A program made the translations under genes and the position numbers. Under the pieces are notes generated by a model that saw nothing but the letters and a program-made list of their open reading frames with translations, had not been told where the DNA came from and did no database searches. Below are positions 6,515 through 14,495 of a stretch of 14,900 bases of DNA, in pieces. Numbering within the stretch: the stretch's first letter is position 1; each line of letters starts with the position of its first letter. The stretch comes from Scatomonas sp963649395 (GTDB lineage: Bacteria; Bacillota; Clostridia; Lachnospirales; Lachnospiraceae), in assembly GCA_963649395.1 (NCBI GenBank), contig CAVJHW010000058.1, positions 1-14,900 on the forward strand, written 5' to 3'.

Positions 6515-7996
6515 ATGAAGAGAATACTTACCGCTGAGCAGATGCGGCAGGCCGACCGTAATGCTATGGAGCAGGGGCTTCCCTCTCTGGTTCTGATGGA
6601 GCGGGCAGCCATGGCTGTTGCAGAGGAGCTCCTATCCTCCGGCTACGACCTGAGTCGAGTCTGCGTAGTCTGCGGCACAGGCAACAATGCCGGGGACGGA
6701 GTGGCAATAGCTAGGATATTACAGGATTATGGCTATCATCCAACCATTTACCCAGCCGGGGATCCGGCCAAATACAGTACGCAGATGGCCTGCCAGATGG
6801 AAGTGGCGAGGAAGCGGGGGATTCCCTGCCTGGAGACCTTTGTGCCCTCATCCTACAGCCTGATTGTAGATGCCCTCTTCGGCATTGGCCTTCATCGGCC
6901 TGTGACCGGAGCTTATGCAGACTTGATACAAGCCATCAATGACAGCAATAGTAAGGTGGTGTCCGTGGATATTCCCTCCGGGATTCATACGGATACAGGG
7001 CAGATTCTGGGCAAGGCCATTCAGGCGGATCTGACCGTCACCTTTGCCCGGGGAAAGCCAGGCCTTTATCTCTTCCCCGGAGCCGCCTGCGCCGGTCGGG
7101 TTATTGTCCGGGAGATTAGTATCCCTGTAGATGATTTTCCCCGGGAGGAGAGTGGTTTGTGGACTCTGGAGCTGGAGGATCTGAAGCGAATCCCTCCCCG
7201 GGATGAAGCAGGCAACAAGGGAAGCTTTGGAAAATTATTGGTGATTGCCGGTTCGGACCAGATCTGCGGGGCCGCCTATCTGGCAGCCCGGGCAGCCTTG
7301 ATGACCGGCCTTGGCATGGTTAAGATCTATACCTCGGCGGTGAATCGGACTCCCCTGGCCACCCTTCTTCCGGAGGCTTTGTTGTCCGTCTATCAGGAGG
7401 AGGACTGGAATCCCCGGGATCTGGACCAGGAGCTGGCCTGGGCAGATGGGGTATTGATCGGTCCGGGCATGGGCCAGTCAGAATTTTCCTCCAGGCTTTT
7501 AGAGCATTTTCTTGCCAGGAATCACCTGCCCTGCCTCATGGATGCGGATGCACTCAATCTGTTGGCTCTGAACAAGGATTGGTGGGAAAGGGTGGCTTTT
7601 CCCTGTATCATTACTCCCCACATGGGGGAAATGAGTCGACTTACAGGCAAGAGCGTAGATCAGATTAAGGAGAATCCCCTTGGGGAGGCGTCCTCCTTTG
7701 CCAGGCTTCATCAAGTCACCTGTGTGCTGAAGGATGCAAGGACTATTATTGCCCTGCCAAAGGGAGCATGTTTTCTCAACCTCAGCGGCAACAGCAGTCT
7801 GGCTACAGCAGGCAGCGGAGACGTGCTTGCAGGCATATGCGCCGGTTTCATGCTGCAATATCCCCATTTATCGGTCCCTCCGGCGGCATTGGCCACCTAT
7901 GTGCACGGACGGTGCGGGGAGCTGGCAGGAGAGAGGAAGTCCAAAAGTGCAGCGGTTGCCGGAGATATTTTGGAGGCTCTTCCTGCCTATCTCTAG
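6515..7996 (+). CDS. nnr: Bifunctional NAD(P)H-hydrate epimerase / ADP-dependent NAD(P)HX dehydratase
   Basis: A 493-residue fusion that repairs hydrated NADH and NADPH. The N-terminal YjeF_N domain (about 1-215) interconverts R and S hydrates. The C-terminal ribokinase-like domain (about 225-493) dehydrates the S form with ADP. Visible motifs are CGTGNNAGDG (53-62), DALFGIGL (119-126), VDIPSG (151-156), NKGSFGKLLVIAGS (234-247), GPGMG (316-320), DADALN (343-348), ITPHMGEM and GSGDVLAG with the likely catalytic Asp436. The loop GNNAGDG has Ala where GNNGGDG is most common. A longer frame opens at TTG 6443, but the ATG at 6515 is preceded by AGGAAGGGGG and starts exactly at the family's KRILTAEQMRQAD, so it is preferred. 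Probably cotranscribed with rex, linking redox sensing with cofactor repair. Confidence 0.96.
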   Translation: MKRILTAEQMRQADRNAMEQGLPSLVLMERAAMAVAEELLSSGYDLSRVCVVCGTGNNAGDGVAIARILQDYGYHPTIYPAGDPAKYSTQMACQMEVARKRGIPCLETFVPSSYSLIVDALFGIGLHRPVTGAYADLIQAINDSNSKVVSVDIPSGIHTDTGQILGKAIQADLTVTFARGKPGLYLFPGAACAGRVIVREISIPVDDFPREESGLWTLELEDLKRIPPRDEAGNKGSFGKLLVIAGSDQICGAAYLAARAALMTGLGMVKIYTSAVNRTPLATLLPEALLSVYQEEDWNPRDLDQELAWADGVLIGPGMGQSEFSSRLLEHFLARNHLPCLMDADALNLLALNKDWWERVAFPCIITPHMGEMSRLTGKSVDQIKENPLGEASSFARLHQVTCVLKDARTIIALPKGACFLNLSGNSSLATAGSGDVLAGICAGFMLQYPHLSVPPAALATYVHGRCGELAGERKSKSAAVAGDILEALPAYL

Positions 7997-8050
7997 TGTG
8001 CTTTTCGTCGGATTCATAGAACCGCATCCCCACGGTTTCGGGTGCCATTC

Positions 8051-8079
8051 TTGACGAATAGCGGAATTGATGCTATATT
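8051..8079 (+). promoter_or_regulatory. Promoter of the yebC operon with extended -10
   Basis: TTGACG (8051-8056), a 17-bp spacer and TATATT (8074-8079) with TG at 8071-8072 form an extended -10 promoter 34 bp before the yebC ATG. The 117-bp spacer after nnr shows only weak hairpins (such as AACCG/CGGTT near 8020-8037) and no convincing terminator, so some readthrough from nnr is possible. Confidence 0.75.
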
Positions 8080-8113
8080 TCAGACATTACATAATATAGA
8101 AAGAGGATAACAG

Positions 8114-8842
8114 ATGTCAGGACATTCAAAATTTGCTAATATCAAGCATAAGAAAGAGAAGAACGATGCCAAGAAGGGAAAGATCTTTACCATCATAGGA
8201 CGTGAGATCGTAATTGCGGTCAAGGAGGGCGGACCGGATCCGGCCAACAACAGCAAGCTGCGGGATGTCATTGCCAAGGCCAAGGCCAACAATATGCCCA
8301 ATGATACCATAGACAGGGGAATCAAGAAGGCGGCCGGAGATGCCAATGCAGACAGCTACGAGCGAATCACCTATGAAGGATATGGACCCAATGGCATTGC
8401 AATCATTGTAGAAACCCTGACAGATAATAAGAACCGAACTGCAGCCGATGTACGCAGCGCCTTTACCAAGGGACAGGGTAGCATCGGAACACCGGGCTGT
8501 GTCTCCTTTATGTTTGACAAGAAGGGGCAGATTATTATAGCCAAAGAAGATTGCGATATGGATGCCGACGATCTGATGATGCTGGCTCTGGATGCAGGGG
8601 CAGACGATTTCTCAGAGGAAGAGGATTGTTTCGAGATCTATACGGATCCCGATGAATTTTCCAAGGTTCGTGAAGCTCTGGAGAAGGAAGGAATCGTCAT
8701 GACCGAGGCGGACGTTACCATGATTCCCCAGACCTACGTGGCCCTGGAAGATGAGACAGCTATGAAGAATCTTCAAAGAACCCTGGATCTGCTGGATGAC
8801 AATGATGATGTCCAGTATGTCTATACTAACTTGGAGGAATAA
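8114..8842 (+). CDS. yebC: YebC/PmpR family protein (TACO1-like)
   Basis: A 242-residue cytoplasmic protein, normal family length. It opens with the family signature MSGHSKFANIKHKKEKNDAKKGKIFT and continues with GREIVIAVKEGGPDPANNSKLRDVIAKAKANNMPNDTIDRGIKKAAG, YEGYGPNGIAIIVETLTDNKNRTAADVRSAF and GSIGTPGCVSFMFDKKG. The family was long annotated as transcriptional regulators. The mitochondrial homologue TACO1 is a translational activator and bacterial YebC is now linked to translation of difficult sequences, so a ribosome-associated role is the better guess. The C-terminal half is very acidic, as usual. It starts at ATG 8114 after an AGAGG site and is first in the run to uppP (34-bp gap) and ftsK. 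Confidence 0.96.
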   Translation: MSGHSKFANIKHKKEKNDAKKGKIFTIIGREIVIAVKEGGPDPANNSKLRDVIAKAKANNMPNDTIDRGIKKAAGDANADSYERITYEGYGPNGIAIIVETLTDNKNRTAADVRSAFTKGQGSIGTPGCVSFMFDKKGQIIIAKEDCDMDADDLMMLALDAGADDFSEEEDCFEIYTDPDEFSKVREALEKEGIVMTEADVTMIPQTYVALEDETAMKNLQRTLDLLDDNDDVQYVYTNLEE

Positions 8843-8876
8843 GTCGGCACTGCTTTTTGGATGGGGACGTATTGAT

Positions 8877-9752
8877 ATGTCAATTATACAGGCTATGATT
8901 TTAGGGGCTGTGCAGGGGATAACGGAATTCTTTCCGGTTAGCAGCTCCGGTAATCTGGCATTGGTCAGCAACATGATGGGGATAGGAAGTGAAGCAAGTC
9001 TCTTATTTGTGATCATGCTTCATTTGGGTACACTGCTGGCAGTGACTGTGGTTTTTTTGCCTGATATTATAAGACTGGTGGCTGAATGGATTCATATCCT
9101 TCGTGATGTCTGTTATAATCTTAGACTCTTACTCAGCAAGGGGGCTTCCCACCAACCTCCGCCCTACCGGAAGCTGGTATCCGGCAATTATAGGAAGTTT
9201 TCTCTTATGCTGATGCTTACCATGATACCTACTGTGATCATAGGATATCTGATTTGCCCCTTGGCTGAGGCAGTCACAGGCAATCTTCTGGCTTCCGGCA
9301 TGGGACTTCTGGTCACGGCACTCTTGCTGCTGGTTTCCTCCTTTATGCCCGGATCCGGCAAGGATCCTCGAAAGGCCAGATATACGGACGCTCTCCTGAT
9401 CGGTGCTTTTCAGGGTTTTTCAGGATTTCCCGGCATCTCCAGACTGGGGATGACAATTTCCTCCTCTTATTTGAGCGGATTCTCCAGAAAGTTTGTGATA
9501 AAATACTCCTTTGTCCTGTGTGTTCCGGCTATTTTGGGAGCTATCATCCTGGAGGGAAGCCGGGTACATCGACAGGCAGGATCCTTTTCTATCACCCTGG
9601 CCCCCTGCCTGGCAGGTATGGCTACAGCAGCTGTGGTTGGTTTCTTCGTGATTCGATTGGCAATCCGTCTGATCTCTAAGAGGGGAAATCGGATATTTGC
9701 CGCATATTGCATGATCATTGGAATTATATCGGCTGTGGAATATCTCCGCTAA
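8877..9752 (+). CDS. uppP: Undecaprenyl-diphosphatase UppP/BacA with Asn at the usual active-site His
   Basis: A 291-residue multi-pass membrane protein that removes the terminal phosphate from undecaprenyl diphosphate, recycling the lipid carrier for wall synthesis; this family also gives bacitracin tolerance. The start ATG at 8877 puts the conserved AMILGAVQGITEFFPVSSSG block at the N-terminus, as in family members; the longer frame from 8796 lies inside yebC. The (E/Q)xxxE motif is Q13-E17 and the PGxSRxxxT motif is FPGISRLGMT with R189. Residue 26 is Asn where nearly all members, including E. coli (His30), have His in SS(S/T)GH. A loop near residues 80-105 with SHQPPPYRKL precedes the next membrane helix. 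It follows yebC by 34 bp and precedes ftsK by 43 bp, probably one operon. Confidence 0.93.
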   Translation: MSIIQAMILGAVQGITEFFPVSSSGNLALVSNMMGIGSEASLLFVIMLHLGTLLAVTVVFLPDIIRLVAEWIHILRDVCYNLRLLLSKGASHQPPPYRKLVSGNYRKFSLMLMLTMIPTVIIGYLICPLAEAVTGNLLASGMGLLVTALLLLVSSFMPGSGKDPRKARYTDALLIGAFQGFSGFPGISRLGMTISSSYLSGFSRKFVIKYSFVLCVPAILGAIILEGSRVHRQAGSFSITLAPCLAGMATAAVVGFFVIRLAIRLISKRGNRIFAAYCMIIGIISAVEYLR

Positions 9753-9780
9753 AAGGGGAGCTGCAGCCTTCAAAATCAAT

Positions 9781-9789
9781 AAAGGAGAG
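9781..9789 (+). promoter_or_regulatory. Ribosome binding site fixing the ftsK start
   Basis: AAAGGAGAG lies directly upstream of the ATG at 9796 at normal spacing. A longer open frame begins at 9718 inside uppP, but it has no comparable site and would add residues not typical of the family. Confidence 0.75.
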
Positions 9790-9795
9790 AGGGCA

Positions 9796-12196
9796 ATGGC
9801 ACAGGCAAATAAAAGAAAGGCCAGGAAGAAACCCGCCGGAAAGCAAAAGTCGCCGGGGAACAGTCGACTGAGGGCGGAGATCCTCCTGCTCCTGGTGCTG
9901 GCTCTGTCTCTTCTCCTCCTTCTGGGTAATTTTGGCCTGGCGGGAGTGGTTGGTCAGGTTTTTAGCAACTTTTTCTTTGGCCTCTTTGGCCTGCCTGCTT
10001 ATCTTTTTCCGATTCTCTTATTTCTTACCTGTGCTTTTTTTATATCCAATGGCAAAAATTCTCTTGTCATCCGCAAAACGGTGGGAGCTGGGGGCGTCTT
10101 TTTGTTTGCCTGCGCCTTTATGCAGCTTTTGACAGTGGGTTATGAGAAAGGGGTAGGCTGGCTGGACTATTTCAAGGACAGCTCCTATGACCGGCTGGGA
10201 GGCGGTCTGGTGGGGGGCTTGCTGGTGAAGCTCCTGGGAGGAGCCTTCGGTTCTGCGGGAGCCTATGTCATTATCATTATATCCCTGATTATATTTGCCA
10301 TCATCATGACCCAAAAGCCCCTCTTATCCGCTCTGCGGGAGGAGAGCACCAAGGTCTATCATTCGGCCAAGGATCGCCGCAGAGCCTCCTTGCAAAAGCA
10401 AAGAGAGACCAAAACCTCCAACCGCAAGTCTTCTGGCAAGTCCTCAGGTGGGAAGCTCCTGCCGGAGGATCTGTTGACAGAGGAGAACCAGCAATTGGTT
10501 CTGCCCCTGGAGGAGATGGAAGGAGGCAGGGAAGAAATTGACGCTGGCAAGAAACGGAAGAAGCAGACCAAATCAGAGACTGTTTCTGAGAATCTCATCC
10601 GGGAGCACCGCGAGAATCCCCCCTCCCCCAGAGAAGCGATAGGGGAGAAGGTCCAGGATATTCAAAATGAGACTGCAGACCAGTCTGCTTGGCCCCGGGC
10701 GGGCAAGGAAGGTTCTTCCTATTGCTTTCCCCCCTTATCCTTGCTGAAGAAGCCTTCTGGCAAGGACAGTGGAGATTCCAGGGGGCATTTACGGGAGACG
10801 GCGGCCAAGCTGCAGCAGACCCTCCATAATTTTGGCGTCAATGTCACGGTAACCGATGTCAGCTGTGGCCCTACCGTAACCCGCTATGAGATCCAGCCGG
10901 AGCAGGGGGTTAAGGTGAGCCGTATTGTGAGCCTTACCGATGACATTAAGTTAAATCTGGCAGCCGAGGATATCCGCATCGAAGCACCGATTCCAGGCAA
11001 GGCCGCTGTGGGGATCGAGGTTCCCAACAAAACCAACAGCGCCGTCATGCTGCGGGAGCTGCTGGAATCCCAAGAATTCATCCGGCATCCTTCTAACCTG
11101 GCCTTTGCGGTAGGAAAGGATATCGGGGGAAAGCCGGTGGTGACGGATATCGCCAAGATGCCCCATCTCTTAATCGCGGGAGCTACCGGGTCCGGCAAGT
11201 CTGTTTGCATCAATACCCTGATCATCAGTCTTCTGTACAAGGCTACACCGGAAGAGGTAAAGCTCATCATGATTGATCCCAAGGTGGTGGAGCTGTCGGT
11301 CTATAATGGGATTCCCCACCTCTATATTCCGGTGGTCACAGATCCCAAGAAGGCGGCCGGTGCCCTCCATTGGGCAGTCTCAGAGATGACAGACCGGTAT
11401 AATAAGTTTGCAGAATTCAATGTGCGGGATCTGGAGGGGTATAACAGCCGGATCCAGGAGATGACCGGGGTAGAAGAGGAGAAGAAGCCTCAAAAGCTGC
11501 CCCAGATCGTCATTATCGTAGATGAGTTAGCGGATCTGATGATGGTAGCTCCGGGAGAGGTGGAGGATGCCATCTGCCGCCTGGCTCAGCTGGCTCGGGC
11601 AGCAGGCATCCATCTGATCCTTGCAACCCAGCGCCCTTCTGTAAATGTAATTACAGGCCTTATCAAGGCTAATATGCCCTCCCGGATCGCCCTGTCCGTC
11701 ACCTCCGGGGTGGATTCCCGAACCATATTGGATATGAACGGGGCAGAGAAGCTTCTGGGCAAGGGCGATATGTTATTCTATCCTCAGAATTATCAAAAAC
11801 CGGCACGAGTGCAAGGGGCTTTCGTGTCCGATGATGAGATCGTGAAGATCGTAGAATTCCTNNNNNNNNNNNNNNNNNNNNNNNCAGGCAGAGTCTGTCT
11901 ACGATCCTTCCCTGGAGGAGAAGATGAATCTCTCCTCCTCGTCCGGCGCCTCTTCTCCCGGATCGGAAGAACAGGATTCTTATTTTAATGATGCAGCCCG
12001 TTTTATCATTGAGAAGGACAAGGCTTCCATCGGCATGCTGCAGAGAGCCTTTAAGATCGGCTTCAATCGCGCAGCCAGGATCATGGATCAATTGTATGAG
12101 GCCGGGGTTGTGGGAGAAGAGGAGGGCACCAAGCCCCGCAAGATTCTGATGACTATGGAACAGTTTGAGAATTATCTGGAGGGAAATGAACCATGA
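9796..12196 (+). CDS. ftsK: DNA translocase FtsK/SpoIIIE, interrupted by an assembly gap
   Basis: A membrane-anchored hexameric DNA pump that clears chromosome DNA from the division septum, or in spore formers moves it into the forespore. With the gap it comes to about 800 residues, the size of B. subtilis SpoIIIE. A basic N-terminus (KRKARKKPAGKQK) is followed by four membrane helices within about 27-170, a charged low-conservation linker (about 170-340), then the motor: VTVTDVSCGPTVTRYEIQP, Walker A GATGSGKS (Lys468), Walker B IIVDELAD (Asp576-Glu577), ATQRPSVNVITG and GAEKLLGKGDMLFYP. After the gap the winged-helix gamma domain reads YFNDAARFIIEKDKASIGMLQRAFKIGFNRAARIMDQLYEAGVVG and stops at 12196. 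The two halves are in different frames because the 23 N are not the true gap length. The stop overlaps the next start (ATGA). Confidence 0.94.
11862..11884. other. Assembly gap (23 N) inside ftsK
   Basis: Codons before the gap read VEFL and codons after it start exactly at 11885 with QAESVYDPSLEEK. Reading in one frame across requires 1 + 3k missing bases (for example 22 or 25), not 23. The missing piece is a short, poorly conserved stretch between the motor and the gamma domain. Confidence 0.95.
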
Positions 12197-13517
12197 AAAA
12201 ATGTTCATTTTGTGGAGAACCGGTTCCGGAAGGGGAGGTTTTTTGCCCCAAATGCGGACAAGAAGTGCAGTTAGTTCCTGACTATGAGACCATGGGCACT
12301 CGCTTGCTGGAGCAGCAAAAGCGCCAGCAGGAAGAGGAAGAAAGAGAAAGAGAAGTCCAATCACAGGCAGAAGAGGAAGCCAGGCAGAGGAAGCGCAGGA
12401 ATCGAAGGATTGCCTTGGTCGCCACCGCTGCAGTGGCTGCTGTGGTTCTATTGGTTCTGCTCTTCCATTATTTTGGACATCAGAAGAATCATAATTCTTT
12501 TGACTACCAGCTGAAGCAGGCGCAGGAGGCCTACGAGGGGGAGGATTATGACTCTGCCTTAGCCTATGTGGAGCGAGCCCTGGCGCTGGACAGCAAGAAT
12601 AAGGATGCCAGACTGCTGGAGGCACAGATTTATAGTAAGAAGAAAGATTATGAGAAAGCGGTGGAAGTATTAGAGGAGCTTCTGAAGGAGGATCCGGATC
12701 TGGAGGCTGCCTATGGAGAATTGCTCCCCCTTTACCTGGAGGAGAAGGATACAGATGCCATCAAGCAATTGATGGATGCCTGCAAGGATGAGAAGATTCG
12801 CCAGAAATACAGCGAATATATCTGTCCCGCCCCCACCTTCAGTCTGGAGGGTGGCACCTATCAGGAAACCAAACTGGTGGCTCTTACCGTAGATTCCACG
12901 GCTACGATTTATTATACCAGTGACGGTACAAAACCAACGACATCCAGCAGCAAATATACCATAGAGATCNNNNNNNNNNGGCTGTGAATGCCCTGGGGAT
13001 CCAAAGCGACGTGGTGGAAGAGATCTATCAGATTCAACCCAAGAAGCCTTCCGCTCCGAAGATCACACCGAAGGACGGCACCTATACTTCGAAAACCACA
13101 TCGAAGATTACAGTGACCGTTCCGGAGGGCTACAAGGCCTATTATGCCTTTGATGAGAAGCCGACAACAGCCAGTACTCTGTATACCGGTCCGGTAGATA
13201 TGAAAGAGGGGGCTCATATTTTCTATGCCATTTTGGTGAATAGTGAGGGTGTGTCCAGCACTGTGGCCTCTGCCACCTATGTCTACAGCAAGGTAGCGGA
13301 AACCACCACAACGCCTACACCCACCCCTACCAGGAAGGTCACGCCTACGCCGGATGTGGAAAAGCCGGATACTGTGGTAACTCCCACGCCTACGCCTACG
13401 CCGGAGCCCACGGAGGAACCAACGCCAGAACCTACAACGGAACCAACGCCGGAGCCTACAAAGGAACCAACGGAGGAACCGACTCCGACTCCCACGGAGG
13501 AAGCACAAGAAGAATAA
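12193..13517 (+). CDS. Zinc-ribbon, single-pass membrane protein with TPR and chitobiase-C-like repeats (gap-interrupted)
   Basis: No named gene recognised. The order is: zinc ribbon with C4, C7, C18, C21; a Glu/Gln/Arg-rich coiled stretch (38-70) ending in RQRKRRNRR; one membrane helix (about 73-95); TPR-like helices with YEGEDYDSALAYVERALALDSKNKDARLL (about 103-195). Two beta modules resembling the chitobiase C-terminal (CHB_HEX_C) repeat follow: one at 211 to past the gap (TIYYTSDGTKPTTSS), the second after PSAPKITPKDGTYTS. The tail is 71 residues rich in Thr, Pro and Glu. Basic residues before the helix predict the zinc ribbon inside the cell and the rest outside. There is no signal peptide and no LPxTG. 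It is translationally coupled to ftsK (ATGA). Residues 1-259 precede the gap and 178 follow it in another frame. An envelope scaffold or wall-binding role is a guess from architecture. Confidence 0.85.
12970..12979. other. Assembly gap (10 N) inside the zinc-ribbon protein gene
   Basis: The frame before the gap ends KYTIEI and the frame after resumes AVNALGIQSDVV. The second repeat of the same protein has about 10-11 residues between the equivalent points (TGPVDMKEGAHIFYAILVN), so the true gap is probably about 30 bases. Ten N is not a frame-preserving length either; it is likely a placeholder. Confidence 0.9.
13302..13514 (+). repeat. Thr-Pro-Glu codon repeat tract
   Basis: The last 71 codons of the zinc-ribbon protein are a degenerate repeat of Thr-Pro and Glu-Pro-Thr units (TPTPTPEP, TEEPTPEP, TTEPTPEP, TKEPTEEP). 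Codons vary (ACG/ACT/ACC/ACA, CCT/CCG/CCA), so the repeat is kept at protein level, but related 18-24 base units could allow length change by slippage. Such tails usually act as extended spacers in or through the cell wall. Confidence 0.85.
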
Positions 13518-13539
13518 AGAATGACATAAGTATTTCAGG

Positions 13540-13581
13540 ATAATAATCGGGATACTTTCACGGAAGTACCTGTGTTATTAT
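13540..13581 (+). promoter_or_regulatory. Long imperfect hairpin upstream of nfnA
   Basis: ATAATAA (13540-13546) pairs with TTATTAT (13575-13581), and inside it GG-TACTT (13550-13557, one bulged A) pairs with AAGTACC (13564-13570) around a TCACGG loop. The hairpin is followed by AAAAAGC, not by T, so it is not a + strand terminator. A copy of AAGTA at 13528-13532 could pair with the same TACTT, giving an alternative fold. It ends 18 bases before the GGAGG site (13600-13604) of nfnA. No convincing promoter was seen here; TATTAT at 13576-13581 lacks a good -35. Confidence 0.5.
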
Positions 13582-13610
13582 AAAAAGCATGGGGTAAAAG
13601 GAGGAACAGT

Positions 13611-14495
13611 ATGTACAAAATTTTGAAAGCGGATCAACTGGCCGCCAACATCTACCGTATGGTAGTGGAGGCGCCTAGAGTCGCAAAGCATTGTATGCCG
13701 GGGCAATTTGTGATTGTCAAAATGGATGAGGAAGGGGAGCGGATCCCCTTGACTATCTGCGATTATGACAGAACAAATGGAACGGTAACTATCGTATTTC
13801 AGCCTGTCGGGGCGTCAACCACAGAGATGGCGCATCTGAAAGCAGGAGATGTCTTTGAGGATTTTGTAGGTCCCCTGGGACAACCTTCAGAATTTGTACA
13901 TGAGGATTTGGAGGAGTTAAAGAAGAAGAAGATTCTCTTCGTAGCAGGAGGGGTTGGTACGGCACCGGTTTATCCCCAGGTAAAATGGCTGCACCAGCAG
14001 GGGATAGAGGCAGATGCTATTATTGGAGCCAAGAACAAGGATCTGGTAATTCTGGAAAAGGAATTTGAAGAGGTTTGCAACCTCTATGTCACCACGGATG
14101 ACGGTTCCTACAAGAGAAAGGGTATGGTCACCCAGTGCATTGAGGATCTGATTGCGGAGGGCAAGCATTATGATGTTTGCGTTGCCATTGGACCCATGAT
14201 TATGATGAAGTTTGTCTGCCTGCTGACCAAGAAGCTGGGAATTCCCACTATTGTCAGCATGAATCCTATCATGGTAGACGGAACCGGAATGTGCGGCGCC
14301 TGCCGCCTGACCGTAGGCGATCAGGTAAAATTCGCCTGTGTAGACGGACCGGAGTTCGACGGCCATCTGGTAGACTTTGACCAGGCGATGAAGCGTCAGC
14401 AGATGTATAAGACCCAGGAGGGACGCGCAATGCTGAAGCTCCAGGAGGGCGACACACATCACGGTGGTTGCGGCTTATGCGGAGGTGACAAATAA
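13611..14495 (+). CDS. nfnA: NADH-dependent ferredoxin:NADP+ oxidoreductase subunit alpha (NfnA-type, FAD and [2Fe-2S])
   Basis: A 294-residue flavoprotein of the ferredoxin-NADP reductase/dihydroorotate dehydrogenase electron-transfer fold. With NfnB it reversibly couples NADPH oxidation to reduction of NAD+ and ferredoxin by electron bifurcation in the cytoplasm. RIPLTICDY (44-52) is the FAD-binding block, GGVGTAP (113-119) the dinucleotide-binding loop, and GPMIMMK the C-terminal nucleotide-binding segment. The cluster ligands are probably Asp223, Cys228, Cys231 and Cys243 (MVDGTGMCGACR...FAC), matching the one-Asp three-Cys arrangement known in Thermotoga NfnA. The C-terminus adds HHGGCGLCGGDK with a further CxxC (287, 290). 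GGAGG precedes the ATG. The stop overlaps the nfnB start by one base (TAATG). Many databases label it sulfide dehydrogenase or glutamate synthase-associated; the pairing with the next gene favours Nfn. Confidence 0.92.
   Translation: MYKILKADQLAANIYRMVVEAPRVAKHCMPGQFVIVKMDEEGERIPLTICDYDRTNGTVTIVFQPVGASTTEMAHLKAGDVFEDFVGPLGQPSEFVHEDLEELKKKKILFVAGGVGTAPVYPQVKWLHQQGIEADAIIGAKNKDLVILEKEFEEVCNLYVTTDDGSYKRKGMVTQCIEDLIAEGKHYDVCVAIGPMIMMKFVCLLTKKLGIPTIVSMNPIMVDGTGMCGACRLTVGDQVKFACVDGPEFDGHLVDFDQAMKRQQMYKTQEGRAMLKLQEGDTHHGGCGLCGGDK

Noticed and set aside
8019..8039. Terminator after nnr
   Set aside because: Only five to six base pairs around AACCG/CGGTT and no T-tract.
9796..12196. ftsK as a pseudogene
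   Set aside because: The only frame change coincides exactly with a run of N; both sides are intact and conserved.
13283..13495. Minus-strand Gly-Val repeat protein
   Set aside because: Artifact of reading the Thr-Pro-Glu codon tract backwards; no start context.
13302..13514. Possible CRISPR-like or minisatellite array
   Set aside because: Units are in frame, degenerate and contiguous without spacers; they encode a low-complexity protein tail.
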